From the NCBI GenBank assembly GCA_963719805.1, contig CAVRDF010000008.1:1364001-1428000 (forward strand): DNA of 64,000 nucleotides, written 5' to 3'. The notes under the pieces were generated by a model that had not been told where the DNA came from, did not search any database, and worked only from the letters and a program-made list of their open reading frames with translations. Of the stretch, positions 56,143 to 64,000 are shown piece by piece. The DNA comes from JAMXLO01 sp963719805. GTDB lineage: Bacteria > Pseudomonadota > Alphaproteobacteria > Acetobacterales > Acetobacteraceae. Made by a program: the position numbers and the translations under genes. How positions within the stretch are numbered: the first letter of the stretch is position 1; each line of letters starts with the position of its first letter.

Positions 56143-57363
56143 TCACGCCGCGACGCGCACCGTATCCTTATCGCGCCGCAGCAGCACCATCATCAGCCCC
56201 ATCGAAGGTAGTGCCGCGAGCATGCACAGCGCGTAGAACCACACCCAGCCCAGCGATTCCGCCAGGACGCCAGATGCCCCGCCGATAGTGTGCACCGCGA
56301 TCGCGGCGAGCGACGACAGCAGCGCATAGTGCGTCGCGGTGAATTCACGCGAGCAGAGCCCGGACAGGTAGGTGATGAACGCGGCGTCCGCCATGCCCTG
56401 GGCGAACGCCTCGGTGGTGACGGTCCCGTACAGCACGTGCCACTCACCGGCCGACACCGCCAATAACAGGTACATGCCCATCGCCAGCGTCTGCGCCCAG
56501 CCGGTGCGCAACAGCGCACGCCCAGTGCCCAACCGCGCCACCAGCCAGCCACCCAATGAAATTCCCGCCAGCGTGCCGCCCAGGGAGAACCAGCCAGTCT
56601 GTGCAATCGTCTCGCGCGAGAAGCCGAGCGCCCGGTAGAACGGCGCCGTCATGATTCCAGCCATCGCCTCGCCCAGCTTGAACAATGCGACGAACGCCAG
56701 AATCAGGATGGCACCCTGCCGCGACAGGAAGTCCCGCAGCGGTTCGATCACCGCATGCGCCAGCCGCGCTGCCACGCCGCGAGCGGCCAGGCGCCGCTCC
56801 GCCGGCGGTGGCGGTTCCGGCGCCAGCAGCGTAACCACCAGCCCGCAGCCGATCAGTGCCGCAATCCCGAGCAGCGCCACGTGCCAACCGACCAACGACA
56901 CGGCGGAGATCACGCCAGTGGTGGCGATCAGCAGCGCGACCCGGTAACCCCAGATGTATGCCGCCAACGCTGCGCCCTGGCGGTACGGCGGGTAGACCTC
57001 GATGCGCCAGGCGTCGACCACGATATCCTGGCTGGCCGAGCAGAACGCCACCAGCGTCCCCAGACCAAGCGACAGCACTGGCAGCCGTGCGGGGTCGGAC
57101 AGCGCCAGCAGCGCCGCGGCAGCCGCCAGCGCCGGCTGTATCGCGGCCAGCCAGCCACGCCGCCGGCCCAATCGCCGCAGTGGCCCCGGCGGGGCGGCGT
57201 TGTCCAGTACCGGCGACCAGAGGAACTTCAGCGAATATGCCAGCGCAATGTTCGCGGTCAGACCGATCGCCGCCAGTGACACCCCACCTTCGGATAGCCA
57301 CAGCCGCAAGGTGAACCCCGACAGCGGCAACGGCAGCCCCGCCACAAAACCGTACGCCGCCAT
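56143..57363 (-). CDS. MFS transporter, AmpG-like
   Basis: 406 residues from ATG 57363, about 12 helices. Features of the AmpG muropeptide/acetyl-CoA-transporter branch: LPLPLSGFTLRLWLSEGGVS, LAYSLKFLWSPVLDNAAPPG, SASQDIVVDAWRIEVYPPYR, and AFAQGMADAAFITYLSGLCS. AmpG imports 1,6-anhydro-muropeptides, fitting the lytic transglycosylase in this window, though the family is wider. The open frame upstream to 57549 crosses a GC hairpin and is not protein-like. Confidence 0.85.
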   Translation of the reverse strand: MAAYGFVAGLPLPLSGFTLRLWLSEGGVSLAAIGLTANIALAYSLKFLWSPVLDNAAPPGPLRRLGRRRGWLAAIQPALAAAAALLALSDPARLPVLSLGLGTLVAFCSASQDIVVDAWRIEVYPPYRQGAALAAYIWGYRVALLIATTGVISAVSLVGWHVALLGIAALIGCGLVVTLLAPEPPPPAERRLAARGVAARLAHAVIEPLRDFLSRQGAILILAFVALFKLGEAMAGIMTAPFYRALGFSRETIAQTGWFSLGGTLAGISLGGWLVARLGTGRALLRTGWAQTLAMGMYLLLAVSAGEWHVLYGTVTTEAFAQGMADAAFITYLSGLCSREFTATHYALLSSLAAIAVHTIGGASGVLAESLGWVWFYALCMLAALPSMGLMMVLLRRDKDTVRVAA

Positions 57364-57427
57364 CAGCCATAGGTGGGCGCCTGCCAGGCCTTCCCCGCCC
57401 GCGGGGAGGGGCTCGGGGGAGTGGGCG
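57364..57427. repeat. GC-rich hairpin in the AmpG-like/GNAT gap
   Basis: CCTTCCCCGCCCGCGGGGAGG folds into a short GC stem in the 64 bases between the two minus-strand genes. It resembles the CCCTCC/GGAGGG palindromes at 11305 and 36052, suggesting a dispersed terminator-like repeat family. Confidence 0.5.
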
Positions 57428-57943
57428 CTACGGAACGTCCGCGTCGCCCCGTCCCAGCGCTCGCTGCATGGACACGACGTCGACCCAGCGGCCAAATTTG
57501 ATTCCCGCGGCACGCAGCGTGCCGACCATCTGGAACCCCAGGCTGGCATGCACGCCGATAGAGCCGGTGTTTTCGGAATCGCCGATGACCGCGATCATCT
57601 GCCGCATGCCCTTCGCCGTCGCATCCTCGATCAGCCGCGCCACCAGGGCCTTGCCGACGCCCTGACCACGCACGTCCTCACGGACATACACGCTGTCCTC
57701 GACGCAGTAGCGATATGCCGAACGGTCGCGAAACTGCGTGTAATAGGCGTAGCCCAGCACGCCGGTCGCATCGGTGGCCACCAGCCAGGACCAGCCATGA
57801 TCGACCACTTTGGCGAAGCGTTCGGCCATTTCCTCCACCGAGGGCGGTTCCTCCTCGAACGTGCCGGCACCGTGCAGCACGTGGTGCGCGTAGATCGATT
57901 GCACCTCCGGAATATCCGCCTCAGCCGCCGCGCGTATCTCCAT
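57428..57943 (-). CDS. GNAT N-acetyltransferase, phosphinothricin-acetyltransferase type
   Basis: 171 residues. Starts MEIRAAAEADIPEVQSIYAH; acetyl-CoA-binding loop VYVREDVRGQGVGKALVARL, VIGDSENTGSIGVHASLGF and the closing GRWVDVVSMQRALG are typical of the PAT/MddA group, which acetylates amino groups of methionine sulfoximine-like amino acids. Begins 18 bases after the amidase stop; possibly co-transcribed. Substrate not inferable. Confidence 0.88.
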   Translation of the reverse strand: MEIRAAAEADIPEVQSIYAHHVLHGAGTFEEEPPSVEEMAERFAKVVDHGWSWLVATDATGVLGYAYYTQFRDRSAYRYCVEDSVYVREDVRGQGVGKALVARLIEDATAKGMRQMIAVIGDSENTGSIGVHASLGFQMVGTLRAAGIKFGRWVDVVSMQRALGRGDADVP

Positions 57944-57960
57944 CGGCCCTTGCCCTAAAG

Positions 57961-59170
57961 TCAGACCGGGAGTCCAAGCACGGCTGCCGCGTCGCAGGCA
58001 AACGCCAGCAAGCCGCGGTCCAGGCCGGGCCCGGCGACCAGTGACAAGCCGATCGGCGCGCCTCCTATCGTGCCGGCGGGCAGCGTGACTTCTGGCAGGC
58101 CGCAGAACCCGGCGATCGCGGTCACGCCCACGGTCGCCGCGCGCACCGCATCCTGCTCGGGTTGCGTCGCGGTCAGCAGCGGTGCCGGGCACGGACTGGT
58201 CGGAAAGACCAGGTACTGCACCCGCTGTCAGCAACGGGCGGACGCGTCCTTGCAGGACGCGGCGGAAAGCCCGGCCGGGCGCCGCCACGCCGCTGTCGGT
58301 CGCCTTGGCGGCGGCAAACCGCTCGCGCACGCCGGGACCCAGGCGCGGCCGGACCGCTTCGACCCAGCCTCCCAGCGACGCCCACGCCTCCTCGGCCTGG
58401 ACGGTACGGAAATGGTCGAACAGGCTGTCCACACCCTCGGGCAGCACTCGAATTCCAACAGCGCGCCCGCGCCATTGCTCGAGCTTCTCCAGCGCCGGCC
58501 GCAGCGCTTCGGCAACCTCCGGCTGGGCGTTCACCCAGGCCTCTTCCAGGCGCAACAGCGGCCCGTCGACAGACTGGCGCCCGCTGGGCAGCAGCACATC
58601 GCCGGCCCCATCCAGTACCGCCGCGCTGCGGGCGAACCATCCGCACGTGTCGAAGCTTGGCGCCAGAGGACAGGCGCCTGCCAGGCTGACGGCGCCGAAG
58701 CTGGGACGGATGCCGAACAGTCCGCAGTAGCTCGCCGGGATGCGTACCGAGCCGCCGGTGTCCGAGCCGAGCGCAAAATCCACCAACCCGGCGGCCACGG
58801 CCGCGGCTGAGCCACAGCTCGAGCCACCGGGGAAACGGTCGCTGGCTCTTGGATTGATCGGCGTCCCTTGCCAGACATTCTCGCCTGTCAGGCCGTATGC
58901 CAGCTCCTGCGTCTTGGTTTTGCCGGCCAGCCGGGCGCCGGATTGCAGCAGCGCGGTGACCACGGGGGCCGTGGTGACAGCCGCAGGATGGGTGCTGGCC
59001 CAGTCCGGATTGCCGTACGTCGTGATCGCACCGGCGACGTCGAACAGGTCCTTCACCGCGAACACCAAGCCGGACAACCGGCCACTGCCGAGTGCGGCGC
59101 GCTGGAGGCGCGGGCCCGGCACGAAAGCCCCTACCGTGTCATCTATTTCAGTGCCTTGCAGGGTAACCAT
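57961..59170 (-). pseudogene. Amidase-signature family enzyme (frame-interrupted)
   Basis: Amidase with the Ser-Ser-Lys triad: Lys in GLVFAVKDLFDVAGA, cis-Ser in FPGGSSCGSAAAVAAGLVDF and nucleophile Ser in GSDTGGSVRIPASYCG. An extra base at about 58213 splits the C-terminus. Joined, the sequence reads TAGAVLVFPTSPCPAPLLTA and continues to LPAGTIGGAPIGLSLVAGPG. Joined length about 402. It hydrolyses an amide (AtzE-like enzymes are nearest in pattern). Part of a minus-strand run with the GNAT gene. Confidence 0.83.
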
Positions 59171-59402
59171 CGAATTTTGTCCCTATCACCCGGCTATGCC
59201 AGAAGACGTAGCCAGCCTGTTTTTCGGCTTGGCCGCCCGCGCTGGCCTCGGATTTGTTTGGCAGACTGTAGGGGTAATAGGGCATACTGACCAATGCGTC
59301 GGCGCACCGAGGTGCCGAACGTAATCGGCTGGAAACTCTCTGGCTGGACAATCCCAGGCGCAGGTTCGCACGCCGGACCCGCCGTTGAAGGGGAAATTGG
59401 TC

Positions 59403-61706
59403 GTGGATGTAAACGACGGACACGTCTCCGGTCGCCCGGGGCAAAGTCCTCAGTCGGTTGCTGCCGGCAGCAGCAGGGCGGATGCGGGCACGCCGGTCCA
59501 GCTCGGCCTGGCCGAGGAGCCGACAGTCCATCCGCGCCTGCAGGCGATGATCATCGCCGGGCGGTATCACGGCATGGAACTCGATCCGAACGAGTTCCGG
59601 GGCGCCGCGGGTGACAAATCGCCTTCGGCCCGATCGTTATCCAGCTGGGCGCAGGGTGCTGGCATGTGGGCACGCGCTGTCCGCCTGCGCTGGCGCCACC
59701 TGTTGCGGTTCCACAACAGCGCGCCCGTGGTTCTGTTGTTCAACGACGGTACCGCCGGCCTGCTCACCGGCGTCAACACCGAGCACAATGTCGTCTTCAT
59801 CAAGGATCCGGCCGCGCCCGCCGCCGAGGCCCCGGTCCCGGTCGATGAATTGCGGCTCAACGAGGTGTGGTCCGGCGACGCCGTGCTGGTGCGTGCCGCC
59901 CGCGGCTTCACCGAGTCCGATGCACCGTTCTCGCTTCGCTGGCTCGCCGGTCTTGTGTTCCAGGAAAAGCGTTCGCTGCGCGACATCGCCTGTGGCTCGC
60001 TCGCGCTCAGCATCCTGACCATATTCCCGCCGTTCCTGATCATGACGGTGATCGACAAGGTCCTGTCGCACAACAGCTATTCCACGCTTGCGCTGATTGC
60101 GGCGATCGTCGTCGTCGCCATCGTCTTCGAGACACTGCTCGGCTTCGCGCGGCGGCTGATCGTGCTGGTCGTCGGCGCCCGGATCGACGCCAGGCTCAAT
60201 CTGCACGTCTTCAATCGCCTGCTGCGACTGCCGCTGGACTATTTCGAGCGTCATCCCGCCGGCGAAACGATGTACAAGATCAGCCAGGTGCATCGCATCC
60301 GCGAGTTCCTGACCGGGCGGCTGATGACGGCGTTCCTCGATCTGATGACGCTGTGCGTGCTGCTGCCGTTCCTGTTCTGGCTGAATGCGCCGCTTGCCTG
60401 GATCGTGCTCGCTTCGGCCTGCGCCATCGCGATGATCATCCTGGTGTTCCTCAAGCCGCTCGCCATCCTTTATGGCCGGGTGGTCGCCGCGGAAACCGCC
60501 AAGCAGGCCGCGCTGGGCGAAACCGTATTCGGCGTGCGCACGGTGAAGTCGCTGGCGCTGGAACCGCAGCGCAAGGCGCTGTGGGACGAGAGGATTGCTG
60601 AAGCCGGCCGCTGGCGTCTTGCCTACGGCAAATTGGCCAACTGGCCGCAGACACTGGTCACGCCAATCGAACGTTCGATGTGGATGGGCGTGATCCTCGT
60701 CGGCGTCTATTGGGCGCTCACTGACACCACCGGATACAGCATCGGATCGTTGTTTGCGTTCATGATGCTGTCGCAGCGTGTCGCACAGCCACTGGTGCAG
60801 CTGGCCAGGCTGATCGACGAATACCAGGATGTGGCAGCCTCGATCAGCGAAGCCGCCTCGGTGCTCAATCGGCCGCTCGAGGTGGATGCTGCATCCGGCG
60901 GACTTCGTCCGCGCTTTTCCGGCGCGGTCAGCTTCGAGGATGTGACGTTCACCTATGCCGGCACCAAGGTCCCGGCGCTGGATCGCATCACCTTCTCGAT
61001 CCCCGCGGGCACCATGCTTGGCATCGTCGGGCGTTCGGGCTCGGGAAAGTCGACCATCGCCCGGCTGCTGCAAGGCATCAACCGCGACTACTCGGGATTC
61101 CTGAAGATCGACGGCAGCGATCTGCGCGAGATCAACCTGCGCCACCTGCGGCAAAGCTTCGGCACGGTGCTGCAGGACAACTTCCTGTTCCGCGGTTCGA
61201 TCCGCGACAACATCCTGGCCGGCCGTCCGGGCCTGACGCTCGAGGATGCAGTGCGCGCGGCGCGTCTCGCCGGCGCTGAAGAATTCATTGAGCGCATGCC
61301 CAATGGCTATGAGACTTACATTGAGGAGGGGTCGCCGAACCTCTCGGGCGGACAGAAGCAGCGCCTTGCGATCGCTCGCGCGCTGATCTCCGACCCGCGC
61401 ATCCTGATCCTGGACGAAGCGACCAGCGCGCTGGACCCGGAAAGCGAGGCGCTGGTCAACGCCAACCTGCTGCGCATCGCGCGCGGCCGCAGCATGATCA
61501 TCGTCTCGCACCGGCTGTCGTCATTGACCGAATGCGACCAGATCCTCGTGCTGGAGAAGGGAAAGGTGATGGACGTCGCGCCTCACCGCGTCCTGCTCGA
61601 ACGCTGTACCGTGTATCGCCAGCTTTGGGCACAGCAGAACCGTCATCTCGATAATCAAGGTCCGCGTCATGCAGCTCTTGCCCCGACCCTCGTCCAAGGC
61701 GATTAG
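59403..61706 (+). CDS. Type I secretion system ABC transporter (HlyB-like, degenerate peptidase domain)
   Basis: 767 residues. N-terminal C39-like domain (RFHNSAPVVLLFNDGTAGLL, HNVVFIKDPAAP) lacks the catalytic Cys, so it is a substrate-binding, non-cleaving domain as in HlyB. Transmembrane region about 195-480 (SILTIFPPFLIMTVIDKVLS). ATPase: Walker A VGRSGSGKST near 542-550, LSGGQKQRLAIARAL near 646, Walker B ILILDEATSALD, H-loop SHRLSS. GTG 59403 chosen with AAGGGG upstream; a TTG at 59385 is possible. It pairs with the HlyD gene downstream to export an unknown RTX-like protein. Confidence 0.9.
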   Translation: MDVNDGHVSGRPGQSPQSVAAGSSRADAGTPVQLGLAEEPTVHPRLQAMIIAGRYHGMELDPNEFRGAAGDKSPSARSLSSWAQGAGMWARAVRLRWRHLLRFHNSAPVVLLFNDGTAGLLTGVNTEHNVVFIKDPAAPAAEAPVPVDELRLNEVWSGDAVLVRAARGFTESDAPFSLRWLAGLVFQEKRSLRDIACGSLALSILTIFPPFLIMTVIDKVLSHNSYSTLALIAAIVVVAIVFETLLGFARRLIVLVVGARIDARLNLHVFNRLLRLPLDYFERHPAGETMYKISQVHRIREFLTGRLMTAFLDLMTLCVLLPFLFWLNAPLAWIVLASACAIAMIILVFLKPLAILYGRVVAAETAKQAALGETVFGVRTVKSLALEPQRKALWDERIAEAGRWRLAYGKLANWPQTLVTPIERSMWMGVILVGVYWALTDTTGYSIGSLFAFMMLSQRVAQPLVQLARLIDEYQDVAASISEAASVLNRPLEVDAASGGLRPRFSGAVSFEDVTFTYAGTKVPALDRITFSIPAGTMLGIVGRSGSGKSTIARLLQGINRDYSGFLKIDGSDLREINLRHLRQSFGTVLQDNFLFRGSIRDNILAGRPGLTLEDAVRAARLAGAEEFIERMPNGYETYIEEGSPNLSGGQKQRLAIARALISDPRILILDEATSALDPESEALVNANLLRIARGRSMIIVSHRLSSLTECDQILVLEKGKVMDVAPHRVLLERCTVYRQLWAQQNRHLDNQGPRHAALAPTLVQGD

Positions 61707-61765
61707 TACCTGCCGTTGCCGAGGATCGGAACGATCCAACGCTGCCGGCCATCCTCGAGTTCCAG

Positions 61766-63082
61766 ATGCCGTCCACCGCGATCACCACCGCGGCGGTGCC
61801 ACCTGTCGCGCGCAATGTGCTGTGGATCATCCTCGCGTTGCTGGCATCGATCCTGCTGACGCTCGGCCTGATCCAGGTCGATCGTGTGGTCACCGCGCAG
61901 GGACGCGTTGTATCCAAAAGCACCACCCTGGTCGTGCAGCCACTCGAGGCATCGATTGTCCGTTCGATCGAGGTGCACGAGGGAGAGAGCGTGAAGGCCG
62001 GGCAGGTACTGGCGCGCCTCGATCCCACCTTCGCAGCGGCTGACGAGGGGGCACTCGCGGCGCAGGTCGCGACTCTGCAGGCCGAGGTGTCGCGGCTTCA
62101 GGCCGAGGCCAACGGACGTCCGTTCGACTACAGCGGCCTGGATCCGAACCTCTCGCTGCAGGCCGCGATCTTCGGCCAGCGCCGGTCCGAATATAACTAC
62201 CGCCTCGAGAACTACGGGCAGAAGATCAACGGCCTGGTCGCCGGGATCGCCAAGGCCAAAGCTGACTTGGCCGGCTATCAGGACCGCCTGGCCGTGGCAA
62301 CCAACGTCGAGCAGATGCGCAAGGATCTCGAGCGCCTGCAGGTCGGCAGCAAACTCAATACCCTGGCGGCGACCGACAATCGCGTGGAGATGCAACGCAA
62401 CCTCACCGGCGCCAAGGACATCGAGGCGAGCGCTGAACGCGACCTCTCTGCGTTGGTCGCGGAACGTGAAGGCTACGTGCAATCCTGGCATGCCGACGTG
62501 TCGCAAAAACTGTCGGATGCCACATCCAAGCTTTCCGATGCGCGCGAAGCGTTCAACAAGGCACAGCTGCGTCGCCAGCTTGTCGAATTGCGCGCCGATC
62601 GCGATAGTACAGTGCTGACGGTGGCAAAGGTGTCAGTCGGCTCGGTGCTGCAATCCGGCCAGGAATTCATCACTTTGATGCCCGCTGGCGCACCGCTGGA
62701 GATCGAGGCCAACATCTCCGGCCGCGACGATGGCTTCGTCAATCTGGGTGATACGGTCGCGATCAAGTTCGACACATTCCCGTTCGTCCAGTATGGCATG
62801 GCGCACGGTGTCGTCCGGACGATCAGCGCCGACAGCTTCACGTCACAGGATGACCAACGCAATCCGACCGGTTCCGTGCCGATGCCGGCCAATACATCGG
62901 AGCCGTACTATCGTGCTCGGATCACCATCGACAATGTCGACCTGCATGGCACGCCCGAGGGATTCCGAGTGATGCCGGGCATGCCGGTGACCGCGGACAT
63001 AAAAGTCGGCAAGCGCACCGTGTTGAGCTACCTGCTGGGCCGCGTCTTACCGGTGGCATCGCAGGGCATGCGCGAGCCGTGA
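61766..63082 (+). CDS. HlyD-family type I secretion membrane fusion protein
   Basis: 438 residues in the intact frame: membrane anchor VLWIILALLASILLTLGLIQ, lipoyl/biotinyl half AQGRVVSKSTTLVVQPLEAS, long alpha-hairpin (about 95-280) and C-terminal beta domains (DDGFVNLGDTVAIKFDTFPF). In HlyD proteins a LPAILEFQ-like stretch precedes the anchor. Here LPAILEFQ lies just upstream of ATG 61766 and earlier residues (SKAI, YLPLP, EDRNDPT) are scattered over three frames from ATG 61669, implying two indels near 61706 and 61720. The true start is probably 61669, overlapping the ABC gene. Confidence 0.87.
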   Translation: MPSTAITTAAVPPVARNVLWIILALLASILLTLGLIQVDRVVTAQGRVVSKSTTLVVQPLEASIVRSIEVHEGESVKAGQVLARLDPTFAAADEGALAAQVATLQAEVSRLQAEANGRPFDYSGLDPNLSLQAAIFGQRRSEYNYRLENYGQKINGLVAGIAKAKADLAGYQDRLAVATNVEQMRKDLERLQVGSKLNTLAATDNRVEMQRNLTGAKDIEASAERDLSALVAEREGYVQSWHADVSQKLSDATSKLSDAREAFNKAQLRRQLVELRADRDSTVLTVAKVSVGSVLQSGQEFITLMPAGAPLEIEANISGRDDGFVNLGDTVAIKFDTFPFVQYGMAHGVVRTISADSFTSQDDQRNPTGSVPMPANTSEPYYRARITIDNVDLHGTPEGFRVMPGMPVTADIKVGKRTVLSYLLGRVLPVASQGMREP

Positions 63083-63111
63083 GGGCCGCGACAAGAAAAG
63101 TCTGAACGGTC

Positions 63112-64000
63112 ATGGCGCTGCTTGATCGCTTGCTGGCCAGCACCTCGCCGTCCGCCGCGCTGCGCCGGGGTGTCCAACTGACCGAGCAGGGAGACCTCAA
63201 GCAGGCTTTCCCACTGCTCTCGCGCGCAGCCCGAGCCGGCATCGCCGAGGCGGCGTTTCGGGTCGGCCGCTGTTACCTCGAAGGCGCCGGCGTGCCCCAC
63301 AGCAGGGCGGAGGGCGCGCGGTGGCTCGAGCGCGCAGCCAACCAGGGTTACGTTGAGGCACAGGCGCAGCTTGCCACCCTTTGCATCCATGGCCTGCTGG
63401 CGCCCGGTGGCGCCGCCGAACGCCAGGCTTCGGCTTCCGCCGCCAACCTGTTCGCCAGCAACACAACGGTGCAGGCGGACTTCGACACCGGACTCAAATG
63501 GGCGCGGAAAGCGGCAGAGGCAGGATCCGCCGATGGCCAGGCGGTGCTCGGATATATCCTCACCTCTGGCCCGGAGCACCTGCGCGATCTCGACGAAGCG
63601 CATCAGTGGTACGAGAAATCGGCCAACGCCGGCTCGCCCCCGGGGGCACTTGGTTATGCCTTGTCACTGGCTCGCGACGCAAAGACGCCGGAGCAGCAGG
63701 CAGAAGTCGCGAAATATCTGCGTCAGGCCGCCGAGGCTGGATTGCCCACGGCACTCTACCTGTTGGGGATCATGACGGACCGGGGTCTCGGTATACCGGC
63801 CGATCGGCCCGCGGCGGTCCAGTTGTACCGGCAGGCTGCGGAAAAGGGCAATCGCCCAAGTCAGGCACGCTGGGGCATGGCCTTGATGGAAGGCCTCACG
63901 GTCCCAGCCAACGCGGTGGAGGGCGAGTCATGGCTCAGGCGCGCCGCCCTGGCGGGTGATCCTGAGGCCGCCGCCGTGGTCGGCGACCTGTATGCCCGCG
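63112..64000 (+). CDS. Sel1-repeat protein (partial, runs off the window)
   Basis: A continuous open frame of at least 296 residues from ATG 63112 (MALLDRLLASTSPSAALRRG). It shows several Sel1/TPR-like repeats of about 36 residues: AEAAFRVGRCYLEGAGVPHS, EAQAQLATLCIHG, DGQAVLGYILTS, TALYLLGIMTDRGLGIPADR, RPSQARWGMALMEGLTVPAN. These form alpha-solenoids for protein binding. No signal peptide. It begins 29 bases after hlyD, so it probably belongs to the secretion operon, perhaps as a chaperone or regulator (inference). Confidence 0.88.
   Translation, partial: MALLDRLLASTSPSAALRRGVQLTEQGDLKQAFPLLSRAARAGIAEAAFRVGRCYLEGAGVPHSRAEGARWLERAANQGYVEAQAQLATLCIHGLLAPGGAAERQASASAANLFASNTTVQADFDTGLKWARKAAEAGSADGQAVLGYILTSGPEHLRDLDEAHQWYEKSANAGSPPGALGYALSLARDAKTPEQQAEVAKYLRQAAEAGLPTALYLLGIMTDRGLGIPADRPAAVQLYRQAAEKGNRPSQARWGMALMEGLTVPANAVEGESWLRRAALAGDPEAAAVVGDLYAR

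Noticed and set aside
59637..61511. 624-residue minus-strand open frame
   Set aside because: Antisense of the type I secretion ABC transporter, Gln/Asp/His-rich, no recognisable domain.

Overview
The window is GC-rich chromosomal DNA from an alphaproteobacterium. The obgE-proB-proA-nadD-rsfS order, a recF-gyrB pair with no dnaA/dnaN beside it, and several lineage-style hypothetical proteins suggest Acetobacteraceae (Rhodospirillales). That placement is inference from gene content, not from a marker-gene tree. No rRNA, tRNA or CRISPR array was recognised.

Layout. 0-12.3 kb is catabolic/redox: a Baeyer-Villiger type flavin monooxygenase, two tandem near-identical luciferase-like (LLM) oxidoreductases, a three-subunit HcnABC/opine-oxidase-like flavin dehydrogenase on the minus strand, a frame-interrupted D-2-hydroxyacid dehydrogenase, an SRPBCC/ArsR pair, enoyl-CoA hydratase, MmgE/PrpD, a PRC-barrel protein and a third LLM enzyme. 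12.4-19.3 kb is housekeeping: GFA-like protein (frame-interrupted), GT9 glycosyltransferase, rsfS, nadD, proA, proB, obgE, rpmA, rplU. 19.4-25.0 kb is a complete dipeptide ABC transporter locus (dppABCDF) whose genes carry about 22 single-base frame changes. 25.0-28.5 kb holds envelope proteins: a secreted Gly/Tyr/His repeat protein, a DUF2092 protein, an OmpA fragment and a DUF1254 protein. 28.5-31.4 kb is an AT-richer island of small unknown genes ending in a decayed IS1595-type transposase.

31.4-37.8 kb holds a proline-rich unknown protein, an MFS carrier, a MaeB malic enzyme with a phosphotransacetylase-like tail, a KdgT-type permease and a DUF1989 protein. 37.9-42.1 kb is an MBOAT/SGNH cluster that looks like a glycan O-acetylation system. 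42.1-53.8 kb holds a lytic transglycosylase, recF, gyrB, a CheZ-like protein, a DUF1194 von Willebrand protein overlapping it antisense, a hybrid PAS histidine kinase (frame-interrupted), xseA and purD. 53.9-56.1 kb is a GntR-controlled aminotransferase-cupin unit with a near-ideal palindromic operator. 56.1-59.2 kb holds an AmpG-like carrier, a GNAT acetyltransferase and a frame-interrupted amidase. 59.4 kb to the end is a type I secretion ABC protein, its HlyD adaptor and a Sel1-repeat protein that runs off the window.

A recurring property is frame disruption. Besides the dpp locus, about ten other genes need one or more single-base corrections. In every case the stitched translation is well conserved and free of stops. 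That pattern fits consensus error or very recent decay better than old pseudogenes, except in the IS/OmpA remnants. The most biologically interesting pieces are the O-acetylation cluster with its tiny membrane protein, the three-subunit dehydrogenase, the GntR operator unit, the 20-residue repeat protein and the small-gene island.
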